Assembly (NCBI GenBank): GCA_029974875.1
Contig: JARKQP010000271.1
Span: 1-64,000 of the forward strand
Reading direction: 5' to 3'
From: Mobilitalea sp.
GTDB taxonomy: Bacteria > Bacillota_A > Clostridia > Lachnospirales > Lachnospiraceae
Length of the DNA: 64,000 nucleotides
A model generated the notes under the pieces. That model did not search any database. It saw only the letters and a program-made list of their open reading frames with translations, and was not told the DNA's origin. The stretch's first letter is position 1. Every line of letters begins with the position of its first letter. Made by a program: the position numbers and the translations under genes. Of this stretch, positions 43,223 through 54,350 are shown piece by piece.

Positions 43223-44906
43223 GCTTCTTCAGCTTCGCGTCTGCATCCTCTGCGCTGCTCCCTTTTACTCCAAAGTATACCTTAATCTTTGGCTCAGTAC
43301 CGGAAGGCCTGATTGCACACCAGGCATTGTCATTTAAGTCGAAATAGAGCACGTCGGATTTTGGCAGACCCGTAGGCGTAACTGTACCCGTTGCCATATC
43401 CTTGACGGTATCCTCTTTATAATCCCTGAATTTCTCTACCGTATAATCCCCGATCTCCTTTGGCGGATTCACCCGGTAGCCTGCCATAATTTCCTTAATC
43501 TTAGCCATCCCTTCAATTCCGCTTAAGGTCACGGACAGAAGATCCTCTTTAAAATAACCATACTTCCCATACATCCGCTGCATCTGCTCATACAGGGTGA
43601 TTCCCTTAGATTTATAATATGCTGCCGCCTCACAGAGGCACATAACTGCTACAATCGCATCCTTATCCCTCGCATGGGTGCCAACAAGACAGCCGTAGCT
43701 TTCCTCATACCCAAAGATGTATTCATTGGAGCCAGTCTGCTCGAACAGCTTGATCTGCTCTCCAATATATTTGAAGCCAGTCAGAACCTCAATCAGCCTT
43801 GCATTATAATATTCTGCAATCATGTCGGACATATTGCCTGTAACGATGGTCTTAATTAAAGCAGCATTCGCCGGCAGGATGCCCTTCTCTGCTTTTTGTG
43901 AAAATTCATATTCTGCAATCAGGGCTCCTGACATATTGCCGTTGAATAATACGAATTCACCCTTCTCATTACGGACCATGATTCCCAAACGGTCTGCATC
44001 CGGATCCGTTGCAAGAATTAAGTCTGCTCCAACCTCATTTGCTAATTTTTCAGCCAGTGCAAAAACCTTGGGATTTTCCGGGTTCGGATAACCGACAGTA
44101 GAAAATTCGGAATCCGGAAGCTCCTGCTCCGGAACCACATATACATTTTTAAAGCCAATTTCCTTCAAGATTCTTCGGGCGGGAAGATTTCCTGTTCCAT
44201 GAAGGGGGGTATATACAATCTTAAGCTTTTTCCCTTCCTCATCCGGGGAATTGAGTACAAGCTTTTTAAGGGTTGTTATGTACTTCTCGTCAATTTCTTC
44301 ACCGATAATGGTTAATAATCCCTGGGCTAAAGCCTCCTCCTTGCTCATGGTCTTTGCTGAGGCAAAATCCTGGATGGAGTTCACTTCCTTAATAATCTGC
44401 TCATCCTTGGGATAGGTAACCTGTGCACCATCCTCCCAATACACCTTATATCCGTTATATTCAGCCGGGTTATGGCTTGCTGTAATTACGATGCCTGCAA
44501 TACAGCCCAGCTCCCTTACTGCAAAGGAAAGCTCGGGTGTCGGCCGTAGGGAATCAAACAGATAGGCGTGGATTCCATTTGCAGCCAGACACAATGCTGA
44601 GTCCATGGAAAATTCCGGTGACATTCTTCTGGAATCGTAGGCAATTGCAACTCCTCTTTTCTCGCCTCCGTTTTTGATGATTGTATTTGCCAGCCCCTGG
44701 GTAGCGCGGCGGACCGTATACAAATTCATACGGTTTACTCCGGCACCGAGAATGCCCCTAAGGCCTGCGGTGCCAAATTCAAGATCCATATAAAAGCGCT
44801 CTTTTATCTCATGATCATTTTCCTTAAGCGCTGCAAGCTCTGCCCTGGTAGCCTCATCAAAATATGGATTAGCCAACCACTCTTCGTACTTTTTTAAGTA
44901 TTCCAT
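43191..44906 (-). CDS. pgcA: Phospho-sugar mutase (alpha-phosphoglucomutase type)
   Basis: Interconverts glucose 1- and 6-phosphate. 571 aa with the phosphoserine loop GIVITASHNPAEYNGYKVYW, the Mg loop ATDPDADRLGIMV, sugar-binding FGYEESYGCLVGTHARDKD and the phosphate-binding RPSGTEPKIKVYF, all intact. GAGG precedes the ATG. Monocistronic between an ATPase of likely foreign origin and the rpoBC terminator region. Symbol by similarity to Bacillus PgcA. Confidence 0.92.
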   Translation of the reverse strand: MEYLKKYEEWLANPYFDEATRAELAALKENDHEIKERFYMDLEFGTAGLRGILGAGVNRMNLYTVRRATQGLANTIIKNGGEKRGVAIAYDSRRMSPEFSMDSALCLAANGIHAYLFDSLRPTPELSFAVRELGCIAGIVITASHNPAEYNGYKVYWEDGAQVTYPKDEQIIKEVNSIQDFASAKTMSKEEALAQGLLTIIGEEIDEKYITTLKKLVLNSPDEEGKKLKIVYTPLHGTGNLPARRILKEIGFKNVYVVPEQELPDSEFSTVGYPNPENPKVFALAEKLANEVGADLILATDPDADRLGIMVRNEKGEFVLFNGNMSGALIAEYEFSQKAEKGILPANAALIKTIVTGNMSDMIAEYYNARLIEVLTGFKYIGEQIKLFEQTGSNEYIFGYEESYGCLVGTHARDKDAIVAVMCLCEAAAYYKSKGITLYEQMQRMYGKYGYFKEDLLSVTLSGIEGMAKIKEIMAGYRVNPPKEIGDYTVEKFRDYKEDTVKDMATGTVTPTGLPKSDVLYFDLNDNAWCAIRPSGTEPKIKVYFGVKGSSAEDADAKLKKLMSDEVFKMG

Positions 44907-45158
44907 AAGCTCAACCTCATCCCTTTAAATTTAGGTTTAAAACGGGAACCTATACCCATATGCTGCCATGGCAGCAACTGAAGTTATGTGCCTTTGCCCT
45001 TACAATACTTCCTCCGTTTCCTTATGAAAGCTTCTGATTATCGCTTCATTGCCGGCAGCTGTGCCAGCTTATATTGCCTCATTGTTTCTTTGTTAAGGCT
45101 TCTGATTTATCTTCCGCCCAAGGCTTCGGAGGATACTCTAAAACCACGTATGTAATGC
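44907..45158. other. Upstream region of the phosphoglucomutase gene
   Basis: No gene is seen. Contains the perfect 16-bp palindrome TGCTGCCATGGCAGCA at 44961-44976, 55 bp before the start codon, and two copies of a GCTTCTGATT block near 45030 and 45100. The palindrome is a candidate operator; no promoter could be set with confidence. Confidence 0.45.
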
Positions 45159-45236
45159 ATCCCGTGCATGGTCTGATTTATACTTAGACATGCAGTGCTA
45201 TTAGCCTAAGTATAAATCAGACTGTGCACTTGGGAT
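45159..45236. repeat. 78-bp palindrome between pgcA and rpoC
   Basis: Perfect 17-bp arms GTCTGATTTATACTTAG / CTAAGTATAAATCAGAC, extended outward by GTGCA/TGCAC and ATCCC/GGGAT with small bulges, around an 18-nt centre. It is not next to a gene end and lacks T runs, so a cruciform or remnant of a small palindromic element fits better than a terminator. Confidence 0.65.
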
Positions 45237-45302
45237 ACTTTAATAATACAATGCTTTATTTGGAAAATCAATCATTTTTGCATAACAAGAATGGATCTTG
45301 AA

Positions 45303-45331
45303 TGGGGCAGGATTTATAGAATCCCACCCCA
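45303..45331 (-). other. Hairpin beyond the rpoBC terminator
   Basis: TGGGG-CA-GGATT / AATCC-CA-CCCCA around a 5-nt loop, 24 bp beyond the main terminator. A back-up terminator stem or processing site is possible; a T run is lacking. Confidence 0.4.
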
Positions 45332-45354
45332 TCTATTATGACACTAAGCCAAAG

Positions 45355-45407
45355 AAAAGAGCCATTGTGCGGCGGATATCCCATCCGCCACCCACTGGCT
45401 CTTTTTT
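45355..45407 (-). terminator. Terminator of the rpoBC operon
   Basis: AAAAGAGCCA / TGGCTCTTTTTT outer arms with an inner GGCGGAT-ATCCC-ATCCGCC hairpin, about 60 bp after the rpoC stop; T-rich flanks on both strands. Confidence 0.85.
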
Positions 45408-45465
45408 CTGCTTTATAAATACTTCACGTCATAAAATTCATATCATTAACATCTATGCCCCGGTC

Positions 45466-48400
45466 TTATAGACCGTCGCTGTAATCGTCTTCCGAGATTC
45501 CCTGGAGGTTAAAGGCTGTTTCTGTCCAGTCACCTTCATTATGGGTATTTTCGCCGTCATACTTCTCACTATGCACGACCTCTGCTATTCCGTCTTCACC
45601 TTCATAGATGCCGTCCTCATCGTACTCCGCCGCGAGATATCCCTCGTCATTATAGGTATCCTCGGTATACTCAAAATCATTGTATTCCCCAAGATAAGCG
45701 CCGTCACCCTCGATATCCTCAGAAAGCATATATTCTTCCTGTGTATCCGTATCCAGCTTCACGGAACGGTATCTCTTCATACCTGTACCGGCAGGGATCA
45801 GCTTACCAATAATAACATTTTCCTTAAGGCCGATCAACGGGTCAACCTTACCCTTGATAGCTGCTTCCGTAAGGACCTTAGTGGTCTCCTGGAAGGAAGC
45901 TGCCGATAAGAAGGAATTGGTTGCAAGGGAGGCCTTTGTGATACCAAGCATTACCTGCTTGCCATCTGCTGTTTCCAGGCCTTCCGCCAGCATCTTCTCA
46001 TTCTCATCCTCGTATTCAAGGATATCTACCAAAGTACCCGGCAGGAAGCCGGTATCACCATTTGTCTCAATACGGACCTTCTTAAGCATCTGACGGACGA
46101 TTACTTCAATATGCTTATCGTTAATTTCAACACCCTGCAGACGGTATACCCTTTGTACCTCCTGGATCATATAATCCTGGACGGCACGGATTCCCTTAAT
46201 CTTTAAGATGTCATGAGGATTTACGCTACCTTCCGTCAGCTCATCACCGGCTTCAATTGTATCGTTATCCGTTACCTTTATTCTAGATCCGTATGGAATC
46301 AAATAAGCCTTGGATTCCATCGTATCATTATTCGTTACTATAACTTCACGCTTCTTCTTTGTATCCTTGATTGTGACCACACCGCCGAACTCCGCAATGA
46401 TTGCAAGACCCTTCGGCTTTCTGGCCTCAAAAAGCTCCTCGACACGGGGAAGACCCTGTGTGATATCATCACCGGCAACACCACCTGTATGGAAGGTACG
46501 CATGGTAAGCTGTGTACCGGGCTCGCCGATGGACTGGGCTGCGATAATACCAACTGCTTCACCAACCTGTACAGCCTCACCCGTTGCCATGTTGGCACCA
46601 TAGCACTTAGCACACACGCCAATATGGGATTTACAGGTTAATACGGTACGGATTTTTACCTTGTCTACGCCCGTTGCCATAATTCTGGCAGCGCGTTTTG
46701 GTGTAATCATGTGGTTTGCTTTTACGATTACCTCACCGTTGGCATCCTGGATTGTTTCGCAGGAATATCTTCCTGTGATTCTCTCCTCTAAGCCTTCGAT
46801 CACTTCCTTGCCATCTTCAAAGGCCTTAATCCACATACCCGGAGCTTCCTGACCCTCACAGCAGTCAACCTCACGGATAATTAAATCCTGCGATACGTCA
46901 ACCAGACGACGGGTTAAGTAACCGGAGTCCGCCGTACGCAGAGCCGTATCGGAAAGACCCTTACGGGCACCATGTGCGGAGATAAAGTACTCCAATACGT
47001 CCAGACCTTCACGGAGGTTAGACTTAATCGGTAATTCGATGGTACGGCCTGAGGTATCTGCCATAAGTCCACGCATACCAGCCAGCTGCTTGATCTGCTT
47101 ATCTGAACCACGGGCACCGGAATCGGACATCATCTTGATGTTGTTAAACTTATCAAGGCTGCTTAACAGCTTATCTGTTAAGACCTTATCCGCCTCTTTC
47201 CAGGTCTCAATAACCGTATTATATCTCTCATCCTCTGTCATCCTACCGCGTCTGTATTCCTTCGCGATATTCTCAATGGTTGCTTCTGCTTCTTTCAGTA
47301 TTGTCTGCTTTTCATCCGGCACTTCCATATCTGAGATAGAAACGGTCATTGCAGCACGTGTAGAATATTTATAACCCAGGGACTTAACGGCATCAAGGAT
47401 TTCCGCCGTCTTTGTAGCACCATGGATGTTAATGCATTTCTCAAGAATCGGCTTCAGCTGCTTCTTGCCAACTAAGAAGTTAATCTCCAGTGTCAGGAAG
47501 TTCTCATCCTTCCCTCGGTCAACAAATCCAAGATCCTGGGGAATAATTTCATTAAAAATAAAACGTCCGAGAGTCGATTCAATTGTTCTTGACTCCTCTA
47601 TACCATCCTTATTAAGGCCTGTTCTTCTAACCCTGATCATCTCATGAAGAATAATTGCACTATTCTCATAGGCAAGGATTGCTTCATTCAGGCTCTTAAA
47701 GCAGGGACGGGGTTTATCCTGCATCTCCCTTTCAATGGTCAGGTAATAAATACCAAGCACCATATCCTGGGAAGGAACGGTTACCGGTGCACCGTCGGAG
47801 GGCTTTAACAAGTTGTTCGGTGAGAGCAATAGGAACCGGCATTCTGCCTGTGCTTCCACGGATAATGGCAAATGCACCGCCATCTGGTCACCGTCGAAGT
47901 CCGCATTATAAGCGGTACATACAAGCGGATGAAGCTTAATTGCCTTACCTTCTACCAATACGGGCTCAAAGGCCTGGATACCAAGTCTGTGGAGGGTTGG
48001 GGCACGGTTTAACATTACCGGATGCTCTTTAATAACCTCCTCAAGGACATCCCAAACCTCAGTCTGGAGTCTTTCCACCATCTTCTTAGCGGATTTGATA
48101 TTATGGGCGGTTCCCCTTGCCACTAATTCCTTCATTACGAAAGGCTTGAACAGCTCGATGGCCATTTCCTTTGGCAGACCGCACTGATACAGCTTAAGCT
48201 CGGGACCAACTACGATAACGGAACGTCCGGAGTAGTCAACACGCTTACCAAGCAGGTTCTGGCGGAAACGCCCCTGCTTACCCTTTAACATATCAGAGAG
48301 GGATTTCAGCGCACGGTTACCAGGTCCGGTTACCGGTCTGCCCCTTCTGCCATTATCAATCAAAGCATCAACTGCCTCCTGAAGCATCCTCTTCTCGTTG

Positions 48401-49269
48401 CGGACGATGATGTCCGGGGCACCAAGCTCAAGAAGCCTCTTCAGACGGTTGTTACGGTTGATGATCCTTCTATATAAATCGTTCATATCAGAGGTAGCAA
48501 AACGGCCGCCGTCCAGCTGGACCATTGGCCTAAGATCCGGGGGAATTACGGGGATTACGGACAGGATCATCCATTCCGGCTTATTGCCGGACTCACGGAA
48601 GGCCTCAACAACCTCCAGACGCTTAATAATCCTTGCGCGCTTCTGTCCGGTAGAGTCCTTTAACCCTCTCTTTAATTCCTTGGATTCCTTCTCAAGATCA
48701 ATTGCCTGCAATAATTCCTGGATTGCCTCGGCACCCATGCCAAGACGGAAGCTGTTATATCCATATTTCTCAATTGCTTCCTGTCTTTCCTTTTCATTTA
48801 AGACCTGTTTGTACTGTAAATCTGCGGTACCTTTATCAAGCACGATATAAGATGCAAAATACAGTACCTTTTCCAGGGTTCTTGGAGAAAGATCCAGAAT
48901 CAGACCCATACGGCTTGGTATTCCTTTGAAATACCAGATGTGGGATACGGGTGCTGCCAGCTCAATATGACCCATACGCTCACGGCGTACACTTGCTTTT
49001 GTCACCTCAACACCGCACCTGTCACAAACAACTCCCTTATATCTGATCTTCTTGTATTTACCGCAATGGCATTCCCAGTCCTTGCTGGGTCCAAAGATTC
49101 TCTCACAGAACAGGCCATCCTTTTCAGGCTTTAAGGTTCTATAGTTAATAGTCTCTGGCTTTCTTACTTCTCCCTTTGACCACTCTCTGATTTTTTCAGG
49201 TGAAGCTAAACCAATTTTTATCGCATCATAGGTTATCTCTTGAATACTGTTATTCATTACTTCAGACAT
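45466..49269 (-). CDS. rpoC: RNA polymerase subunit beta-prime with acidic tail
   Basis: 1267 aa. The N-terminal zinc site is [19 protein letters not shown], the catalytic Mg motif [12 protein letters not shown] is intact, and the bridge-helix/trigger-loop region follows ([20 protein letters not shown] is split across 700-800). After the conserved end ([15 protein letters not shown]) come about 95 residues, very rich in Asp, Glu and Tyr ([20 protein letters not shown]), encoded by 45469-45753; this tail is absent from standard RpoC. Start [15 protein letters not shown] at 49269 follows GGGAG; the longer frame upstream overlaps that site. Confidence 0.96.
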   Translation of the reverse strand: MSEVMNNSIQEITYDAIKIGLASPEKIREWSKGEVRKPETINYRTLKPEKDGLFCERIFGPSKDWECHCGKYKKIRYKGVVCDRCGVEVTKASVRRERMGHIELAAPVSHIWYFKGIPSRMGLILDLSPRTLEKVLYFASYIVLDKGTADLQYKQVLNEKERQEAIEKYGYNSFRLGMGAEAIQELLQAIDLEKESKELKRGLKDSTGQKRARIIKRLEVVEAFRESGNKPEWMILSVIPVIPPDLRPMVQLDGGRFATSDMNDLYRRIINRNNRLKRLLELGAPDIIVRNEKRMLQEAVDALIDNGRRGRPVTGPGNRALKSLSDMLKGKQGRFRQNLLGKRVDYSGRSVIVVGPELKLYQCGLPKEMAIELFKPFVMKELVARGTAHNIKSAKKMVERLQTEVWDVLEEVIKEHPVMLNRAPTLHRLGIQAFEPVLVEGKAIKLHPLVCTAYNADFDGDQMAVHLPLSVEAQAECRFLLLSPNNLLKPSDGAPVTVPSQDMVLGIYYLTIEREMQDKPRPCFKSLNEAILAYENSAIILHEMIRVRRTGLNKDGIEESRTIESTLGRFIFNEIIPQDLGFVDRGKDENFLTLEINFLVGKKQLKPILEKCINIHGATKTAEILDAVKSLGYKYSTRAAMTVSISDMEVPDEKQTILKEAEATIENIAKEYRRGRMTEDERYNTVIETWKEADKVLTDKLLSSLDKFNNIKMMSDSGARGSDKQIKQLAGMRGLMADTSGRTIELPIKSNLREGLDVLEYFISAHGARKGLSDTALRTADSGYLTRRLVDVSQDLIIREVDCCEGQEAPGMWIKAFEDGKEVIEGLEERITGRYSCETIQDANGEVIVKANHMITPKRAARIMATGVDKVKIRTVLTCKSHIGVCAKCYGANMATGEAVQVGEAVGIIAAQSIGEPGTQLTMRTFHTGGVAGDDITQGLPRVEELFEARKPKGLAIIAEFGGVVTIKDTKKKREVIVTNNDTMESKAYLIPYGSRIKVTDNDTIEAGDELTEGSVNPHDILKIKGIRAVQDYMIQEVQRVYRLQGVEINDKHIEVIVRQMLKKVRIETNGDTGFLPGTLVDILEYEDENEKMLAEGLETADGKQVMLGITKASLATNSFLSAASFQETTKVLTEAAIKGKVDPLIGLKENVIIGKLIPAGTGMKRYRSVKLDTDTQEEYMLSEDIEGDGAYLGEYNDFEYTEDTYNDEGYLAAEYDEDGIYEGEDGIAEVVHSEKYDGENTHNEGDWTETAFNLQGISEDDYSDGL

Positions 49270-49374
49270 CCTTTGGCTCTCCCTTCGTTTGATCATGTTA
49301 TGCCGATTTGGAATTTTTTAAACCAGCTTCCATTTATAAGCTGATATGACCCTGGTTACATGGGCAGCCCGCTA

Positions 49375-52300
49375 TTATAGCTCTTCCCCACATGCCTTGC
49401 AGCGCTTGCTTCCTTCCGGTACGATTGCCCCACAGTTTGGACAAATATCTTCTTCCGGTTCCAGCTCATCTGCCGGTCCTAGGTCTTCCTCTTCCTCATA
49501 AATTCCGTCTTCCAGTATATCCTCGGATTCATCTTCATAAATATCGAAAATATCGGCTTCAATATCTTCAACATTTCCTTGGGTGAAGCCGGCTTCTTCA
49601 TAGCCTTCATCATATCTGAAACTATTATCGCCTTCAATTAATGGTGTCAGGTCAGAATCACCGTAATCAATGCTTTCTGTCATCTTCACCTCATTACCGT
49701 TCTCATCAAGAACCGTAACGTCCAAGGCAAGGGACTGAAGCTCTTTTAAGAGAACCTTGAAGGACTCAGGAATACCAGGCTCTGATATATTCTCGCCCTT
49801 AATGATTGCTTCATAGGTCTTAACACGTCCGGTAACATCATCCGATTTTACCGTCAATATTTCTTGCAGGATATAGGCAGCACCGTAAGCCTCCAGTGCC
49901 CAAACCTCCATCTCACCGAATCTCTGTCCGCCGAATTGTGCTTTACCGCCCAACGGCTGCTGTGTTACCAGGGAGTAAGGACCTGTAGAACGTGCATGGA
50001 TCTTATCGTCTACCAGATGGTGGAGCTTCAGGTAGTGCATGAAGCCAACAGTAACGGAGCCATCAAAGTACTCGCCCGTCCTTCCGTCACGGAGCCTTAC
50101 CTTACCGTCACGGTTAATCGGAACACCCCTCCAGTCCTCTCTGTTCTCCGGATGCTTCTCAAGGTAATCCATCAGATCCGGATGTAAGGAATCCTGATAT
50201 TTTGCTTCAAATTCTTCCCAGGAGGTATTCGCATAAGCATTTGCAATCTCCAGGGTATCCATAATGTCAAACTCGTTCGCTCCGTCAAATACCGGTGTCG
50301 AGATATCTATACCAAGCACCTTTGCAGCTAAGGACAGATGGATTTCAAGTACCTGTCCGATATTCATACGGGAAGGTACACCCAAGGGGTTAAGCACAAT
50401 ATCCAGTGCCCTTCCATTTGGCAGGAACGGCATGTCTTCTACCGGCAATACACGGGAAACAACACCCTTGTTACCGTGACGTCCAGCCATCTTGTCACCA
50501 ACCTGGATCTTTCTCTTCTGCGCAATATAAACACGTACCGTCTGGTTTACGCCGGGGGACAGCTCATCACCGTTCTCCCTCGTAAATACCTTTGCGTCTA
50601 CGATGATACCATATTCACCGTGGGGCACACGAAGGGAGGTGTCACGGACTTCCCTTGCCTTCTCACCAAAGATCGCCCTAAGAAGCCTTTCCTCGGCAGT
50701 AAGCTCCGTCTCACCCTTTGGTGTTACCTTACCAACTAAGATATCTCCGGCACGGACCTCCGCACCAATACGGATAATACCTCTTTCATCCAGATCCTTC
50801 AGCGCATCATCACCGACACCCGGAACGTCTCTTGTGATCTCTTCCGGTCCTAGCTTAGTATCGCGGGATTCCGCTTCATATTCTTCAATATGCACGGAAG
50901 TATATACATCTTCCTGCACCAGTCTTTCACTTAATAATACAGCATCCTCATAGTTATAGCCTTCCCAGGTCATGAATCCGATCAGCGGATTCTTACCAAG
51001 GGCCAGCTCACCCTTAGAGGTAGATGGACCGTCTGCAATTACCTGTCCGGCCGTAATCCTATCCCCACGGGAAACAATGGGCCTCTGGTTAATACAGGTT
51101 CCCTGGTTACTTCTTGCAAACTTGATTAAACGGTAAGAGGTCTTGGTATTATCATCGTTTTTAACAATAACCTCCTTCGCCGTAACCCTTTCAACAACGC
51201 CGGCTTTCTTTGCAACTACGCAGACACCGGAGTCAATTGCAGCCTTCGCTTCAATACCTGTTCCTACCGCCGGAGCCTCCGTAATTAATAACGGAACCGC
51301 CTGACGCTGCATGTTGGCACCCATGAGGGCACGGTTCGCATCGTCATTTTCAAGGAAAGGAATTAATGCAGTAGCCACGGAAAATACCATCTTCGGAGAT
51401 ACGTCCATCAAATCGATCTTGTGCTTCTCGTATTGGGAGGTCTCTTCCATATAACGTCCGGAGATACTGTTATGGACGAAATAGCCGTCATCATCAATCT
51501 CTTCGTTTGCCTGTGCAACAATATATTTATCTTCTTCATCTGCTGTTAAATAAACAACCTCATCGATTACCCTTGGGTTCATCGGGTCTGTCCTGTCGCA
51601 TTTGCGGTAAGGTGCTTCGATGAAGCCATATTCATTAATCCTTGCATAGGTAGCAAGGGAGTTAATCAGACCGATGTTAGGACCTTCCGGTGTCTCAATC
51701 GGACACATCCTGCCATAATGGGAGTAGTGGACGTCACGGACCTCGAAACCAGCCCTGTCACGGGACAGACCGCCGGGACCAAGTGCGGACAAACGTCTCT
51801 TATGGGTTAATTCGCCGAGAGGATTATGCTGATCCATAAACTGGGACAGCTGGGAGCTTCCGAAGAACTCCTTTACCGCTGCGGTAACCGGTTTAATGTT
51901 AATTAAGGACTGGGGACTGATACCCTCCAAATCCTGGGTTGTCATTCTTTCACGGACAACACGTTCCATTCTGGACAGACCGATACGGTACTGGTTCTGC
52001 AGCAGCTCACCAACCGCCCTGATTCTTCTGTTGCCCAGGTGGTCAATATCGTCGCTGTGGCCAATGCCATATTCCAGATGGATGTTATAGTTAATAGAAG
52101 CAATGATGTCTTCCTTTGTAATATGTTTCGGGACTAATTCATTAACATTTTTCTTAATCGCATCCTTGATATCTTCGATATCCGTATGGTCTGCCAGGAT
52201 ATTCTTCAGGACCGGGTAATATACATCCTCTGTAATACCCAGCTCCTTTCTGTCTATGTTCACATAATAAGCCAGGTCAACCATCATATTGGAAAGAACC

Positions 52301-53337
52301 TTAACATTGCGCTCTTCCGCTTGTACCATAACGAAGGGCACTGCTGCATTCTGGATCTGTCTGGCAATCTGGTCTGTCACCTGGGTACCTGCGGCCGCAA
52401 TAATCTCACCTGTAGATTCATCAACGGCATCCTCAGTGAGTACAAAGCCGACGATTCTGTTGCGCATGTGAAGCTTCTTATTAAATTTATACCTGCCCAC
52501 CTTGGCAAGATCATATCTTCTCGCATCAAAGAACATACTATTTAATAAGGATTCCGCATTTTCAACCGCCAAAGGCTCGCCTGGACGGAGCTTTTTGTAC
52601 AGCTCTAATAAACCGTCCTGGTAGCTGCCGGTCGGATCCTTGGAAGTACTCGGGTCTTTCGCTAAGGAAGCAAGAATCTTTGGCTCCTCACCGAATAACT
52701 GCTTGATTTCCTCATTAGTACCATAACCCAGGGCTCTTACAAAGGTAGTAATCGGAACCTTTCTGTTACGGTCAACACGTACGTAAAAAACATCGTTGGA
52801 ATCCGTTTCGTACTCCAACCATGCACCTCTATTAGGGATAACGGTAGAGGAGAACAACCTCTTACCGATTTTGTCATGATCTATTGCATAATAAATACCA
52901 GGGGAACGTACTAACTGACTTACAATAACTCTCTCTGCACCATTGATTACGAAGGTACCGGTCTCGGTCATTAACGGCAGATCTCCCATGAAAATATCGT
53001 GTTCATTGATCTCGTTATTCTCTTTGTTATGAAGTCTTACTTTAACCTTCAAAGGAGCTGCATAGGTAGCATCTCTTTCTTTACATTCTTCTATTGTATA
53101 TTTAATATCATCTTCACACAATGTAAAGTCTACGAATTCCAAGCTCAAGTGTCCACTGTAATCGGCTATCGGAGAAATATCATCAAATACTTCCTTGAGT
53201 CCCTCGTCTAAAAACCACTGGTAGGAATCCTTTTGTACCTCAATAAGATTGGGCATCTCCAGGACTTCCTTCTGTTTGGAGTAACTCATTCTAACGTTAT
53301 TACCAACCTTGATTGGATGCATTCTGTTCTTGTCCAT
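49375..53337 (-). CDS. rpoB: RNA polymerase subunit beta with C-terminal zinc ribbon
   Basis: 1320 aa. The rifampicin-site region [49 protein letters not shown] and the C-terminal [20 protein letters not shown] are all conserved. After [20 protein letters not shown] there are about 80 extra residues: an acidic linker, then [19 protein letters not shown], a four-cysteine zinc-ribbon motif, and the stop. ATG at 53337 ([12 protein letters not shown]) is preferred over a GTG four codons upstream, as AAGGGG fits it. 105 bp upstream of rpoC. Confidence 0.96.
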   Translation of the reverse strand: MDKNRMHPIKVGNNVRMSYSKQKEVLEMPNLIEVQKDSYQWFLDEGLKEVFDDISPIADYSGHLSLEFVDFTLCEDDIKYTIEECKERDATYAAPLKVKVRLHNKENNEINEHDIFMGDLPLMTETGTFVINGAERVIVSQLVRSPGIYYAIDHDKIGKRLFSSTVIPNRGAWLEYETDSNDVFYVRVDRNRKVPITTFVRALGYGTNEEIKQLFGEEPKILASLAKDPSTSKDPTGSYQDGLLELYKKLRPGEPLAVENAESLLNSMFFDARRYDLAKVGRYKFNKKLHMRNRIVGFVLTEDAVDESTGEIIAAAGTQVTDQIARQIQNAAVPFVMVQAEERNVKVLSNMMVDLAYYVNIDRKELGITEDVYYPVLKNILADHTDIEDIKDAIKKNVNELVPKHITKEDIIASINYNIHLEYGIGHSDDIDHLGNRRIRAVGELLQNQYRIGLSRMERVVRERMTTQDLEGISPQSLINIKPVTAAVKEFFGSSQLSQFMDQHNPLGELTHKRRLSALGPGGLSRDRAGFEVRDVHYSHYGRMCPIETPEGPNIGLINSLATYARINEYGFIEAPYRKCDRTDPMNPRVIDEVVYLTADEEDKYIVAQANEEIDDDGYFVHNSISGRYMEETSQYEKHKIDLMDVSPKMVFSVATALIPFLENDDANRALMGANMQRQAVPLLITEAPAVGTGIEAKAAIDSGVCVVAKKAGVVERVTAKEVIVKNDDNTKTSYRLIKFARSNQGTCINQRPIVSRGDRITAGQVIADGPSTSKGELALGKNPLIGFMTWEGYNYEDAVLLSERLVQEDVYTSVHIEEYEAESRDTKLGPEEITRDVPGVGDDALKDLDERGIIRIGAEVRAGDILVGKVTPKGETELTAEERLLRAIFGEKAREVRDTSLRVPHGEYGIIVDAKVFTRENGDELSPGVNQTVRVYIAQKRKIQVGDKMAGRHGNKGVVSRVLPVEDMPFLPNGRALDIVLNPLGVPSRMNIGQVLEIHLSLAAKVLGIDISTPVFDGANEFDIMDTLEIANAYANTSWEEFEAKYQDSLHPDLMDYLEKHPENREDWRGVPINRDGKVRLRDGRTGEYFDGSVTVGFMHYLKLHHLVDDKIHARSTGPYSLVTQQPLGGKAQFGGQRFGEMEVWALEAYGAAYILQEILTVKSDDVTGRVKTYEAIIKGENISEPGIPESFKVLLKELQSLALDVTVLDENGNEVKMTESIDYGDSDLTPLIEGDNSFRYDEGYEEAGFTQGNVEDIEADIFDIYEDESEDILEDGIYEEEEDLGPADELEPEEDICPNCGAIVPEGSKRCKACGEEL

Positions 53338-53424
53338 TGACGTTTTCACCCCTTGAATTTTATAAGTTTAAATCTTGTCAAGATGAATCAGCAAACCAAC
53401 TCATCCTATTCCTACAAATAAATC

Positions 53425-53452
53425 AAAAACCTCCGCCTGTAGGGCGGATTTA
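53425..53452 (-). terminator. Attenuator-like hairpin in the rpoB leader
   Basis: On the minus strand ATCCGCC-CTACA-GGCGGA-GG is followed by TTTTTG, the form of a rho-independent terminator, inside the leader between the rpoB promoter and the rpoB start. It suggests that part of the transcription stops before rpoB or is conditionally read through. Confidence 0.6.
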
Positions 53453-53577
53453 CCTATGCCAAAAATCACCTTGGTAATCAATTCATTTATAAGGAATAAA
53501 AAACTCTTTTCTTTTCGAAACATATATGCTATAATATATTAGTCATAGGCATACAGCACCACAATAGTGCATCTTTC

Positions 53578-53606
53578 ATACTAGCATACTTTTTTTCAAC
53601 TGTCAA
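53578..53606 (-). promoter_or_regulatory. Promoter of rpoBC
   Basis: -35 TTGACA (53606-53601), 17-bp spacer, -10 TAGTAT (53583-53578) on the minus strand. It gives a leader of about 230 nt before rpoB and makes rpoBC at least partly independent of rplJL. Confidence 0.75.
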
Positions 53607-53723
53607 CTCAATTTTCATTGAGTTTTTCTATTTTATTGAAACAATTTACACAATACAGAAAAATGGTATTGACTTCTTAGGCTTCCAGTTTTATGATATA
53701 TAGTAATTCTTACTCCTTATATA
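53607..53723. other. AT-rich part of the rplL-rpoB spacer
   Basis: The rplL-rpoB gap is 620 bp in total. This portion contains only AT-rich DNA upstream of the rpoB -35 box, with a TTGACT-like hexamer but no supporting -10. No gene or RNA was recognised. Confidence 0.35.
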
Positions 53724-53788
53724 AATAAACCATATTTAATTCTTTCCCAAATTTTGGCGGTAAAGACAGTTAAATATGGTTTTTTATT
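53724..53788 (-). terminator. Second hairpin downstream of rplL
   Basis: Arms AATAAACCATATTTAA / TTAAATATGGTTTTTTATT with a 30-nt loop, T-rich on the outside. Probably a back-up terminator for rplJL upstream of the rpoB promoter. Confidence 0.6.
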
Positions 53789-53856
53789 CTAATTCTGTAA
53801 ATTATTCCCTAAGCATATATCCTAAAGCCGGTATACCATAGGCAACCTCCCGACTC

Positions 53857-53916
53857 AAGGTATTCGGGCATAAGGTATTCGGGCATAAGGTATTTGGGCA
53901 TAAGGTATTTGGGCAT
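53857..53916. repeat. 15-bp tandem repeat, four units
   Basis: Four uninterrupted copies of AAGGTATTCGGGCAT; units 1 and 2 (53857-53886) are identical, and units 3 and 4 (53887-53916) share one C-to-T change (ATTTGGG). A partial fifth (AAG) abuts the rplL terminator stem. Pattern of two identical pairs suggests recent stepwise duplication. Confidence 0.9.
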
Positions 53917-53919
53917 AAG

Positions 53920-53945
53920 AAAATCCGCCCTTACGGACGGATTTT
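53920..53945 (-). terminator. Terminator/attenuator after rplL
   Basis: AAAATCCG-N10-CGGATTTT, 12 bp after the rplL stop, with T-rich sequence following on the minus strand. Partial termination here is a known way to set the ratio of L7/L12 to polymerase subunits. Confidence 0.75.
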
Positions 53946-53957
53946 ACATTCTATAAC

Positions 53958-54320
53958 TTATTTTAAAGTTACTTTAGCGCCTTCTGCTTCTAACTTAGCC
54001 TTAAGATCATCAGCTTCTGCCTTGCTTACGCCTTCCTTAACTGCCTTAGGAGCGCCATCAACAAGATCCTTAGCTTCCTTTAAGCCTAAGCCTGTTACTT
54101 CACGTACAACCTTGATAACCTTAACCTTGTTAGGGCCAGCTTCAGTTAACTCTACGTTGAATTCTGTCTTCTCTTCTTCAACTACTGCAGGGCCAGCTGC
54201 TGCTACTACAACACCTGCTGCTGCAGATACACCGAATTCTTCTTCACATGCTTTTACTAATTCATTTAATTCTAATACGGTAAGGCCTTTAATTGCCTCG
54301 ATAAACTCTTGAGTTGTCAT
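53958..54320 (-). CDS. rplL: 50S ribosomal protein L7/L12
   Basis: Stalk protein that recruits translation factors. 120 aa: an N-terminal dimerisation helix ([20 protein letters not shown]), an Ala/Val-rich hinge ([14 protein letters not shown]) and a C-terminal factor-binding domain ([20 protein letters not shown]). TGGAGGT precedes the ATG. Co-transcribed with rplJ. Confidence 0.97.
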   Translation of the reverse strand: MTTQEFIEAIKGLTVLELNELVKACEEEFGVSAAAGVVVAAAGPAVVEEEKTEFNVELTEAGPNKVKVIKVVREVTGLGLKEAKDLVDGAPKAVKEGVSKAEADDLKAKLEAEGAKVTLK

Positions 54321-54350
54321 TTAAATTTACCTCCATTAATAATTTTTTAA

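Noticed and set aside
43191..44906. pgcA disrupted by the nearby insertion
   Set aside because: All four catalytic motifs and the C-terminus are intact; the extra tail copy lies outside the gene.
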